Below, in pieces: positions 53,830-62,759 of a stretch of DNA of 64,000 bases; positions within the stretch are counted from its first letter, which is position 1; each line of letters opens with the position of its first letter. The notes beneath the pieces were generated by a model. That model was not told the origin of the DNA, ran no database searches, and worked only from the letters and a program-made list of their open reading frames with translations. Source of the stretch: Syngnathus acus (lineage: Eukaryota > Chordata > Actinopteri > Syngnathiformes > Syngnathidae); assembly GCF_901709675.1 (NCBI RefSeq), contig NC_051087.1, forward strand, positions 16,503,067 through 16,567,066. Reading direction: 5' to 3'. The translations under genes were made by a program, and so were the position numbers.

Positions 53830-53945
53830 CTACCCCTACACCTGTCCGGTTTGGTTGAACCTGCCAGGGGTATAGACCCCCTCCGGCATAGCTCTCAGAG
53901 TCATCGGAGTACTCAAGCCTCTCCACCACGACAAGGTATGCAGAC
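53830..53945 (-). ncRNA. Structured 5' leader of RTE-like LINE
   Basis: Hairpin GGGGT-ATAG-ACCCC at plus-strand 53867-53880, and a second stem closed by CTCCG/CGGAG (53881-53885 with 53905-53909) around an inner CTCT-c-AGAG. The order and spacing match the Rex3 leader at 29931-29983, while the paired bases differ. The leader begins near 'accttgtcgtggtggagagg' on the RNA strand. Confidence 0.4.
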
Positions 53946-55003
53946 CAGGAGATTTTTTAGTTTTATAGTGGTACACTAAGTAAGAAAAAAAGACAAAAGA
54001 AATACGGCCATCGGTGCGGCATTTGAAGAAAAAGAAAGGGCTCCTCTTCAGTCCTCCTCTTGCGGGGTACGTTGGAAAGAACTCAACTTCATAAGGATCA
54101 CGACCCTGACAAAAGCACAGGTAATATTTTGTTCAACTCCTCCATGAACGTGCATTTTCGTTTCGGCATTGCTTGTAAACACTTGGTGTAGACTGGCCAG
54201 CCCACCCTACTTCGTAGAAAAGTGACTAGATTTGAGGAGAAGGGCGTGACTTATTTACGAACGATACAGAAAAACCTAGAATTGAGTGAAATGGAACAGA
54301 GTGGCAACTCTATTGAAAATGTACTGTACATGTATTATGTTTGAGGCAGTCCAACAAACTCCTGGACAATTTTGTAATTCCCCCCGGACATTTTTTTAGG
54401 GCTCAAAAGTAGGACATGTCTAGGAAAAAGAGGACGTCTGGTCACCCTATCGTTACCCAAGCTCACGTCACTTCAAAGCTTCCGACTCCCGCCCGGAATT
54501 AGCTACTAGTGGATAACTGCACTAGCAGAGAAAATAGTCCGAGCAAAACACTGGAGCGTCATGCCCATACTCAGGCGTCGCTGTCAACGGAAGGCGGGAA
54601 TGCTATGCCGCCAGCCACAATGATGAAAACCGAAGCTTAGTGCGTGTCTGAGCAGAGGTCAGCACTGTGGCAGGTCCATACGAGGCGAGCCGTCCTCAAC
54701 AAAGGCCTCCTGGTCCCTGTTGCCAGTGACGACTGGGTATGGGTCAGATGATCCAGCGCTTTGGTCTGACTGAATTGCGCGACACCGGCGATTCACACAT
54801 GCCCCAAAATAAATCGTGGAGAAAGCCTGACTATGCAGTGTGTCCACTGACATTACACTAATTGTATGTTTTTGTTGTAGTTTTGGGAGGTCTGCAACAA
54901 TGCTGTTCAAAGTACAATACAGAGGAAATAAGAAGTACATAAAACTAAATGGAGCCTCACTCTGAGTTTCTCAAGGTGGGTAAGTTAATGTCTGCTTTTT
55001 GTA
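53946..55003. other. No gene supported; partial MITE
   Basis: Anonymous sequence. About 54385-54455 ('aggacatgtctaggaaaaag', 'aggacgtctggtcaccctat') looks like one end of a common fish repeat. A 93-residue frame at 54659-54940 has no recognisable motif. Confidence 0.4.
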
Positions 55004-55011
55004 GCCTAAAC

Positions 55012-55874
55012 CAGTGGTCCCCAACCTTTTTTGCGCCACGGACCGGTCACGCGTCAGAAATATTTTTGCGGGCCGGCCTTTATATATATATCAATAATAC
55101 ATTTCTATAAATAAATAATACATGTATAATAAATATATAAATACGATGAAATAAAATGATACGACTGGCATAAAAACAAATATAAACCACATAAAAATAA
55201 AACTCACCATTATGTTGAATTATTGGGAGCACCAAGCTTGATTCTCAGAAATGAGCCGGTCCCATCTCGGCGTAATCGGAGACAATGACACCCGAAGTGG
55301 TTTGTCTTTTAATACAGGATGCTTGGTCTCCATGTGCCGAAGCAGTTTTGAAGGCTTCATTGCCTCGTTAGCTAGCCTGTCGCCACATATGCCGAGTGCG
55401 CTTGGCGCGTCAGAGTCACCTGTGGCGATAAATCCATATTTTAAGTAGGACTCCAGAAATGTTCTTTTAAATGCAGTTTTCCTTTTCTTAGAAGTGGTAG
55501 CCTCTTCTTCAGTCTCCTCATTGGGCTTTTTTCCCTTTCCGAAGAAGCTTCTCAAACTTCTCTGTTTCTTGCTCATTTTTGCTTGCCTCGCGGGCTCGAC
55601 TGGGGTGACATGTCATGTGACCGAAACGAGCGTCTTGTGTCAAGGGACACACCGACAGATATAATTGATTGCCAATTTTTTTATATTTTTTGAAATAAAT
55701 TCTTACTCATTTTTGCTAGATTTGCGAGCTCGACTGGGAAAACATGTCACGTGACCGGGACGAGCGTCTTGACCAGAGTGAATTGATCGTCGATAAAAAA
55801 AAAAAAAAGTATATATATTTTTTCCTGTGCGGCTTGGCGGCCCAGTACCGAGTGACCGGGGGTTAGGACCCATG
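55012..55874 (-). mobile_element. hAT element (CAGTGGTCCCCAACC end), TSD GCCTAAAC
   Basis: It begins CAGTGGTCCCCAACCTTTTT and ends 'accgggggttaggacccatg', the decayed inverse. The 8-bp duplication GCCTAAAC lies at 55004-55011 and 55875-55882. It encodes only the N-terminal part of a transposase (55220-55576). AT-rich filler occurs near 55080-55200. The next hAT starts immediately after the second TSD. Confidence 0.9.
55220..55576 (-). pseudogene. N-terminal zinc-finger part of a ZBED5/SCAND3-like hAT transposase
   Basis: MSKKQRSLRSFFGKGKKP is followed by a basic stretch and 'FLESYLKYGFIATGDSDAP'. Then comes a BED-like finger: 'LGICGDRLANEAMKPSKLLR' with 'HMETKHP'. The first zinc-binding Cys of the usual 'P-x-C-x-x-C' is missing (only the second, in GICG, remains), so the finger is probably dead. 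No catalytic region follows. Confidence 0.7.
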
Positions 55875-55882
55875 GCCTAAAC

Positions 55883-56933
55883 CAGATATGGGATGACTAC
55901 GGCCCGCGGGCCACATCCGGCCCACGGGGCCGTTTAATCCGGCCCGCCAAACCTGAATAAATTGTATTATTAAACTTTTCTTTTGGTCATTTTCCCTGCA
56001 ATCACTGTTTCCCCAATAGATGGGGAAGCGCCCGCCCGCGCATTTACTCCCGGAAGCCGTGTCAGAAAGCTCGGTGCACACTCACAAGTGCATGTACGTA
56101 CTAAGTAGTACAGACCCGGCGCACTCCGCGCTCTATTTCCATCAGTGCCGAATTTCGAGTGTGGGCTGTGACGTCAGCATTTTCGTAATTCGCGCGCTGA
56201 GCTTTCAGATACAGTTTGACGCTAATGCCACCCACAAACCTTCCCCTGGAATCCTTCCATTAAAATGAGTGGCCCGAGGAAAAGAAAGGTGGACACTGAG
56301 TGCCGAGTGTTTAAAAAAAGAGTGGACAATTTGGCTCGACCTACGTGTGTGAGCAGACGTTCAGCCACATGAATGTCAACAAAGCCCGTCACAGATCTAG
56401 GTTAACGGACCGACACCTCGGCTCTATCCTAACAATTACCACAACCAATTTTACTCCAGACCATGATGCACTAGCAAAAAAGGGAGACCAACAATACTAT
56501 TGATTTCTTTATTACTTCATTTAGATGTATTCTTTCACTGATTCTTCAAGATGATGTATTTGGTCAGAATGTTTGCCGTTTGATGTGATTTCGCCTCATT
56601 AGATAAACATATTTCATAAATCTGACCTGCAGGCGCTGAAGTGATGGAAACTATTATTCATAACAGTGTCGTATATAATGAGAATCACTGAGAGTAGTTT
56701 TTTGGTGAAATATTTTTTTAATGCTGTTAATAAATGCATTTGCTTTCAAAAAGCTTTTTTTGAATATCCATGCTTTACTACCTACTAAAAGTACAAACCT
56801 TTTATGCAATGACCTTTACCTGTCATTTCTATTACTTCACACAAACACTACATCCATCTGCTCCTGGTTCGGCCCCCCGGTCTAAATTTGGAACCAAATT
56901 CGGCCCGCCAGTCAAAAAGTTTGCCCACCCCTG
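55883..56933. mobile_element. hAT element (GGGCAAAC family), TSD GCCTAAAC
   Basis: Its left end 'cagatatgggatgactacgg' is a decayed CAGGGGTGGGCAAACTACGG. Its right end is 'gtttgcccacccctg'. GCCTAAAC precedes it (55875-55882, shared with the previous hAT) and follows it (56934-56941). It has the same interior as 17098/26531 and the inverse of 46546. It is uninterrupted and shows the empty site of the Helentron insertion at about 56597-56602. Confidence 0.88.
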
Positions 56934-56989
56934 GCCTAAACGTAAAAGTAGATTGTGTCATTGAACAGCCATTCCTAATGGTAAAGATA

Positions 56990-57714
56990 TACAGTGGTTT
57001 ACGACCACAATCCGTTCCAGAAGGCTGTTCGAGAAGTGAATCGTTCGAATTCCGAATCATGTTTTCTCTTTACAAATAATGGAAAAAGAAAATCCATTCC
57101 AAACGAAAAAAACCCCGCCTTTTTTAAGCATTTTTTCCGTTGCCCATTTTTGTCCGATCGTGCAACTGCAGTGCACCGCCGAACGCCCAACCGTAGCGCG
57201 TCGCGCAACTGCACCGCGCTGGTCGCATTATTGTGACAGAGCCGTCGCTGAAATTTAGAAAATATTTTTAAAGTCCTGATCTACTTTCCAAAATTTAAGT
57301 GGACATCAGTGCGCAGGGAGCTTAATTTTGACGGCTCGCGCAACCGCAGCGCACCGCCGAACGCGCAACCGTAGCGCGCCGCAGACCGCGCAACTGCACC
57401 GCGCTGGTCGCATTATTGTGACAGAGCGGTCGCTAAAATTTAGAAAGTATTTTTAAAGTCCTGATGGATTTTCCAAAATTTAAGTGGCTTTACTGCTCCC
57501 ACTTGCTTCCTTTGGAGGCATGATTAGAGTTCATGCGATCCGCAGAGTAACGAGAACGTAATAACGAACAGAGTCAGTTGGCATGCGGGTCCTCTCAGCT
57601 CAGCTCGTGAGGTTCGACAAACGAATTTCGTCTGACATCTGAAGCAAAAAAATCTCGAATTTTTTGTTCGAATACCGATTTGTTAGAAAACCGAGGCTTC
57701 ACTGTACTTGCAAC
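56990..57714. mobile_element. Mariner/Tigger-like TIR element, non-autonomous
   Basis: The left end 'tacagtggtttacgaccaca' with 'atccgttcca' and the right end 'aaccgaggcttcactgta' are inverted relatives of the common vertebrate type TACAGTGGWNCCTCGGTTTT, with TA at both borders. The interior contains a tandem duplication (57160-57484). No transposase. Confidence 0.65.
57160..57484. repeat. Tandem duplication of about 185 bp
   Basis: 'cgcaactgcaccgcgctggt' with 'cgcattattgtgacagagc', 'aatttagaaa.tatttttaa' and 'agtcctgat' occurs twice (near 57203-57300 and 57390-57484). A GC-rich 'gcgcaac.g.agcgc' phrase is further repeated within. Confidence 0.8.
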
Positions 57715-58353
57715 TGGTCACAGTAACGGTTTCAAAGACACATTTTGGTTTCACTTCGATCATTTTTGCTCAGTACCCAATACAACTCTGGAAACGGCTT
57801 TCCCCCCGCTTTTTGGCATCATGGTAGTCTACTAGCTAGTTGTGTGGCCATTAAGATAGAAAAACTTAAAACTTGTGTGTGTGTGTGTGTGTGTGTGTGT
57901 GATGAGGTGCTGCCGATATGTTGATGCAGACGGAGTGAATAAAGTACAGGAGGCTGAGATAAAGTGTCGTTAGACCTGCTAAGACAATCAGCTGCAAGGA
58001 CACAGATCAACATGTTCCCATTGGCCATTAGTGTCATAAGGGCAGACAAAGCCCTGCTGTCCAAGCTCCAAGTGACACCGCTAAAAGCCGCAACGCATTG
58101 GAGAGTGTAGGGGTGCACTTGCCTGTCTTGTTGCCTGTCTTGTGTGCTTCATTGCAGATGACGTTGTGAATGTTTGTGAGACGTAAAAAAAAAAATTTTA
58201 ATAAAAATAAATTTAAAAAAATCTAAAAAGTCCGCAATGCTCCGAATCTATCCGCAATAGTTGTTTTAAAAAAAAATCCACGATGGACCGAGGTTGCAAT
58301 AGGTGAACCGCGAAGTAGCGCGGGATTACTGTACTTCTTTAAAAAATAAGAAT
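57715..58353. other. No gene seen; (GT)n and a TIR fragment
   Basis: (GT)n at 57874-57902. About 58290-58335 ends 'gtgaaccgcgaagtagcgcg' with 'ggattactgta', the reverse of the TIR fragment at 16645. The interval 57903-58180 shows no recognised repeat. Confidence 0.45.
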
Positions 58354-59135
58354 TACCGTAATTTTCCATGTAAAATACGCCCCCGTGCATAATACGCACC
58401 CTAAAAATGGCATGTCGATGCTGGAAAAAAGCCTGTACCCATGTATAATACGCACCCAAATTTTGACTCTTACTTAAGTCCGTAAACGTAAAATTATTTC
58501 AGAAAAAAAGATCATCTTCGGGAACAACCGGATGTTATTCTGCCGGTCAGTATCACTGCGCATGCGCTAGCAAACTCGATAGCGAAGAAATGTTTCGGAT
58601 TTGTGTAGGGTACATTGTGACAGCAAACGAGCAGGTGATCGAGCAAGCGTCTGATACGAGAGCATTGTGTTCGTATGGAGCATGTTTGAAGTGAACAGCA
58701 GAGAAGAAAGGAACAAGGCAAAGTGTTGTGAAATAAAATATTACCTGTAATACGCATTTAGAACTGAACTCTCGCTCTTTATATAGCTGACGTGTCTTGC
58801 GCATCCGTTCTGCGCATCTGTAATGGCGGCCTCCGTATGATATCCGGTTTGCGATGGAGATTAAAAAACAAACAATATTTGACAATAACACACCATCAAG
58901 GATTGCACCATCGCATCAAACGATGTGTCGTCAATTATGAATTTTACTGACAGTGTTGGGCAGGATGGCTGAATGCGATACGCGATTGACAACAAACAAG
59001 AAGAAAGGTGATTTCAAGGTTTATTTCGAGGGAGATTTTCCTCAAAATTTGTTGTAACCATGCATAATGCGCACCCCAGATTTTAGGACAATAAATTAGT
59101 TAAATTATGCGCACTATGCATTGAAAATCACGGTA
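58354..59135. mobile_element. TIR-A element, copy 3, without SINE
   Basis: It begins TACCGTAATTTTCCATGTAA and ends 'actatgcattgaaaatcacg' with 'gta'. The sub-terminal 'catgtataatacgcaccc' repeats and the middle block (58580-58760, matching 14945-15125) are shared. At 58470-58580 it holds other sequence where copy 2 has the SINE. 782 bp. Confidence 0.75.
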
Positions 59136-59299
59136 TGTAAAAGGATTCAGATTTTTGAGCGTGTGTCAATACTAGGGGTGTAACGATTCATCGATATACA
59201 TCGATTAATCGATATAATGCTCTACGATTTGTTGGCATCGATGCTAAACGTAAACATCGATCTATAGAGGCTTTGCAGCTGACGTCATCAGCCGCGCAC

Positions 59300-59395
59300 A
59301 TTAGCTTGGCGGCCATCTTGCCGGTCAACATTTCAGTGCCGGTCAACGACTCACACACGCTTTCTTGTTACATCTGCTGCTATTTGAGCTTGAAA
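59300..59395 (+). promoter_or_regulatory. Candidate promoter of the THAP gene, YY1-like site
   Basis: 'gcttggcggccatcttgccg' (about 59304-59323) contains the YY1-like CCATCTT about 80 bp upstream of the ATG. A related 'gccaagatggcggc' lies at about 62709-62722 upstream of the SWIM gene on the other strand. A further inverted likeness ('ccggtcaac'/'gttgacc') extends the terminal repeats. Confidence 0.4.
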
Positions 59396-60534
59396 ATGCC
59401 GGAAACCTGCTGTGCTGTTGGATGTAGCAATAGACGAGGCGATAAACCTTCTATAGATTTCCGGCAAACATCCAAAAACGCGATAAATGGATCGCGGCGA
59501 TTCGTCGTGAACGATGGAAACCTACGATTTACACAAGGATATGCAATGAGCACGTCATATCAGGTATGTAAACTATTCACCCCTGATTTGTTTCACAAAA
59601 TGTGAAATAATACAATATGGGATGATACAAATATGATTGTTGAAAATGCTGGGTGCATTTTTAGAAAGGCAGCAAGAGCAGCAAGGCAGGGAATGGGATG
59701 AATTCTTCAGTTCACCCCCCCCCCTCCGTTTTTATTTTTTGTTTATTTTTTCATGATGCTTCATCTGATTGGCTTGAAAATCATATTGGAATTGAACAAT
59801 TAATTCTCATGAGTGAATGCATTAGGAAATTTCAAAAGAAATTATTATGAACCTTGTGAAACAATTTTTTTTTAATGAAGCATTTTTGAACAAGAGGCTT
59901 TTTGTTACTTCATTTGGCACAAGGTAAAATCTACATTGATAAAGTTTTCAAGCCATTGGCACAAGGTTAAAATTTTTATTGGTTAAGTTTTCAAGCCAAT
60001 CAGATGAGGCATCATGCAAAAATAAACAAAAAATAAAAATGGTAGCAACTTGAACAGACAGGTACAGTTTACTGAATGATTTCACTCCATTGAGTTTTTT
60101 AATACGTCAAGTTATGAAATGCCATTACGAAACAAACTGAACTGGGTATATCCCCTTCAACAACGTGCTTAATTATTTATGGTAGTCATTATGAATAATG
60201 TGATTGTTTAATTGTTTCAGGTGCAAAAAGCGAAGATCCACTATCCCCAGACTATGTGCCAAGTATATTTGAGCATACCCAGTCACCTCACAAACGAAAA
60301 CTCAAATGTTCATTGAAGATCTTTGAGAGAAGACAAAATCTCAAGCAGCGCAAGAGAGACCGCGAGAGGGCATTGGCAGCAGCAGCAGCACTTGTCAATA
60401 TTTCCCAGTCTGTCCCTTGTGAAAATGATCAACTACCCGCTGGTGAAGATGTGATGTTGCTTGGCCCCTGGACTCTTCTTCAACCGCAGATATCTGAAAA
60501 ACATTTTAATAAAAATTGTTTTCACTATGATTAG
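59396..60534 (+). pseudogene. THAP-domain protein (transposase N-terminus), two exons, truncated
   Basis: Exon 1 (59396-59563) starts MPETCCAVGCSNRRGDKPSI. The THAP finger C-x4-C is followed, in a shifted frame, by 'RDKWIAAIRRERWKP' and 'RICNEHVIS', which supplies the C-x2-H. A deletion of about 8 bp near 59460 accounts for the shift. Donor CAG/GTATGT lies at 59564 and acceptor TTTCAG at 60220. Exon 2 (60221-60534) reads 'AKSEDPLSPDYVPSIFEHTQ' and 'FERRQNLKQRKRDRERALAA' (coiled coil), then a short unrelated tail and a stop. AATAAA follows at 60559. A DDE domain, which normally follows this linker in fish THAP transposases, is absent. Confidence 0.75.
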
Positions 60535-60558
60535 ATTATTTGTAACAGGTTGGAGAAC

Positions 60559-60564
60559 AATAAA
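60559..60564 (+). terminator. Polyadenylation signal AATAAA of the THAP gene
   Basis: AATAAA lies 25 bp after the stop of the THAP exon 2 frame. A possible new 3' end created when the downstream part was lost. Confidence 0.4.
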
Positions 60565-61039
60565 TTATTTATGATATATATATTAATTACTAAGTGCAAA
60601 AAAAATACAAACCTGCTCTCTGGTAATGGAATGTAACTTTTCCAGCTCTGACCGGCATTTTAGTGCAAGTTCATCTGGGCTGAGTTTCATATTGCCAGAA
60701 TCGTACAGCTGTGAGAGAGGTACAGGAAGCTTTCGCTTCACTGCCCTTGGCACAAAGTTGTCAGCATAGTCAGGGACAATGCTCAAAATTGCTGGTCTTC
60801 CACCGCATTCAGACAAAGCCTTGTAAAAGGCAGCTTTCTGCTCTTCAGTTGGTGGAGGAACATTCTGCAGTTTTCTCGCAGCACTTTCCTCAGGAGTTGA
60901 AACTTCTGACTTTCGTTTCTGGGCTGGACGGGCAAAATCGATATTGCATCCTTCAGCATATTCTATGTGCGATGCTGATGGTTTCAGCCACTGACAAGGT
61001 AGTGATGTGCATGAAGTGGCCGTCTTCATACGTATTAAT

Positions 61040-61809
61040 TAGGGGTGTAACGATTCATCGATACACATCGATTAATCGATATAATGCTCTACGATTTATT
61101 GGCATCGATGCTAAACGTAAACATCGATTTATTTCGCCGTGTTTGACCTCGGACATTAGACGCGACTTTATTTTGAAATCCAGTTCATTGTTGCTTGCTT
61201 CCTCTTTCCGGGAGCAGTACGCGGCGCGCTGTGTTGTGAGCAGAGCAGGCACGTGAAAGGGGAGCCGACAACTACGCGGCTCCTGGGCTGGTGCTATGGC
61301 TAGTGTCCAAGAAGACGAGGAAATTCGCTCCCCTTTGGGCTTCAAGTCATTCGTTTGGAAGCACTTTGGATTCCAAAGAAAAGATGGCTCAACGGACAAT
61401 TAAAATTATTGTAAATAAATAGTTCAGTAATGCACTTTAAAGTTAATGGTATTACAAAAAAAGAAAATATTCATTTTTCTTTACTTATATGAGAAGAAAT
61501 ATAGGAATTTGATAAAGTTCAGTATTAAAATAAGCACTTTGTATACTACAATACTCTTGTAATTTCCTAAATAAAGAGTTTGCAGTACCTTGTTGATTTT
61601 GCGTATGAATTGTTATAAATCAGGATATTGTTCTATATTTTTTAGTTAAAAAAAATAAAATAAAATAAAAATATCGATCGCGGAGCACTATATCGTGATG
61701 TATCGTGAATGAATCACAGCAGGCTTTAAGATATCGGCAAATATCGTATCGCGGTTCTTTGTATCGATATGATATCGTATCGTGACAAAACCCGCGATTT
61801 ACACCCCTA
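61040..61809. mobile_element. hAT MITE inside the SWIM exon, TSD GTATTAAT
   Basis: It begins TAGGGGTGTAACGATTCATC and ends 'cgcgatttacacccctag', minus its last base. The exact 8-bp duplication GTATTAAT lies at 61032-61039 and 61810-61817. 770 bp. It carries a short hAT exon (MASVQEDEEIRSPLGFKSFV, at about 61295-61400, reading into a half BED finger 'WKHFGFQRKDGS' and a stop). The same family forms the outer shell of the composite. Confidence 0.93.
61295..61402 (+). pseudogene. hAT N-terminal exon remnant (half BED finger)
   Basis: The frame MASVQEDEEIRSPLGFKSFV then WKHFGFQRKDGSTDN and a TAA stop. The 'FVWKHFGF' phrase opens BED fingers of hAT and ZBED proteins; the zinc ligands that should follow are absent. 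A copy without the last residues is at about 62926-63000 in the outer shell. Confidence 0.6.
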
Positions 61810-62624
61810 GTATTAATGTCTCCAGGGCGAACAGGGATGCTGCTGAATGTGAACATGTTTCACCCAATCCAGCCATGCAGGTACAGTGGCAGCACAGGAT
61901 CTGACCATCTTTCGCTATTGCTACCCAAGGTCTGAGGGGAGGATCATTCATCCGTTGAGAGTGTTTTACCTGAAACAGATAATATGACATACCTTATATT
62001 ATTATCAGTCCCTAATTTGGATATAATATACAAGGCTAGACCTCTTACTGTCCATTTATGCATATTTTACCTGCCATTTGGTAAATTTTCTCATGAATCA
62101 TTCATTCAATTTGCTTGAAAATTTAAACCTGGTTCATTTTGAGCAAGAGACCAAAAGGAATTATCAAGCATGAATTCTAAAAAGTATTTTTGTAGAAATT
62201 GTTGCATAAGCTCTATATTGAATAGTTGGAAATTATGTAATGTTTTATTGTAGGAATTAATTTCTCAGATTTCAATATGATATTTTCCTTACCTTGGTCA
62301 TGAGAAGAAATCGATTCTGTTTGGAATCTGCCATATCAGCCCATCATGCACAAAACCTGCTGTAAAATACTTGTAGGCATCCAGACTCTTGTATGCCTTA
62401 AGGTCCTTTCCAGTGTACGAAGATGGTGAATCGACGAGGTAATTATAAATATCTGGATATGAGAGATCAGGCAGGTCGGCTGTTGCAAAATGCTCAGGTG
62501 ATTTTAGCATGCTTCTCGGTAAAAGGTACGGATCCGTTGTGCCAACAAGGTTCAACTTCTCTCGGTAACGTTTCTTGGATTCTTCATCCAAATGCCCAAC
62601 TTCATTGGATAGCAAATCAGCCAT

Positions 62625-62747
62625 AATTCGGATGAAATCGGTGAAAATGTAGCGCAGAAATCAAACTGAATCTGTACGAACACGTAGGAACGAGCTGACC
62701 GGTTGACCGCCAAGATGGCGGCATAACACAAAATCACGTGATAAAAT
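62625..62747 (-). promoter_or_regulatory. Candidate promoter of the SWIM gene
   Basis: Read on the minus strand, 'gccgccatcttggcggtcaa' lies about 90 bp upstream of the ATG at 62624. It mirrors the THAP promoter region (59304-59323). Confidence 0.4.
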
Positions 62748-62759
62748 CTGCAAAGCCTC

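Larger units (their letters stand above)
50719..53945 (-). mobile_element. RTE-like LINE, second lineage, near full length
   Basis: On the minus strand, in order: structured leader (53830-53945), endonuclease, linker with a (GAAA)n insertion, reverse transcriptase and C-terminal domain, ending near 50700. The protein is of the RTE/RTEX type and clearly different from Rex3. It is about 3.2 kb long. Several frameshifts and stops break it. Confidence 0.8.
60614..62624 (-). pseudogene. SWIM zinc-finger protein (YqaJ-nuclease partner type), split by a hAT insertion
   Basis: The first exon (62624 to about 62290) starts MADLLSNEVGHLDEESKKRY and runs through 'DLPDLSYPDIYNYLVDSPSS' to a 1-nt frameshift before 'NRFLLMTK' and a donor. 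The second exon begins at about 61971 (acceptor TTTCAG) with 'VKHSQRMNDPPLRPWVAIAK' and a SWIM finger, 'CCHCTCMAGLGETCSHSAAS' (C-x-C-x(n)-C-x-H). It is split at 61810 by a 770-bp hAT and resumes at 61031 to give 'TSCTSLPCQWLKPSASHIEY' and 'PPTEEQKAAFYKALSECGGR'. It ends at a donor near 60614 after 'LHSITREQ'. The nuclease exon that should follow is missing. Confidence 0.72.
59268..62759. mobile_element. Two-gene THAP + SWIM transposon, ISL2EU-like (tentative)
   Basis: Ends GAGGCTTTGCAG (59268-59279) and CTGCAAAGCCTC (62748-62759) are perfect 12-bp inverted repeats flanked by TA on both sides. The hAT copy at 61040 shows the empty site ('catcgatttatttcgcc'). Convergent genes start near each end: a THAP protein on plus and a SWIM-finger protein on minus. 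As I recall, ISL2EU-type transposons pair a THAP-bearing transposase with a YqaJ-type nuclease. Here the catalytic parts of both genes are missing at the central junction (about 60535-60613). The assignment is inference. Confidence 0.6.

Noticed and set aside
54659-54940. A 93-residue minus-strand protein
   Set aside because: No motif, no neighbouring exon, and located in anonymous sequence next to a MITE remnant.
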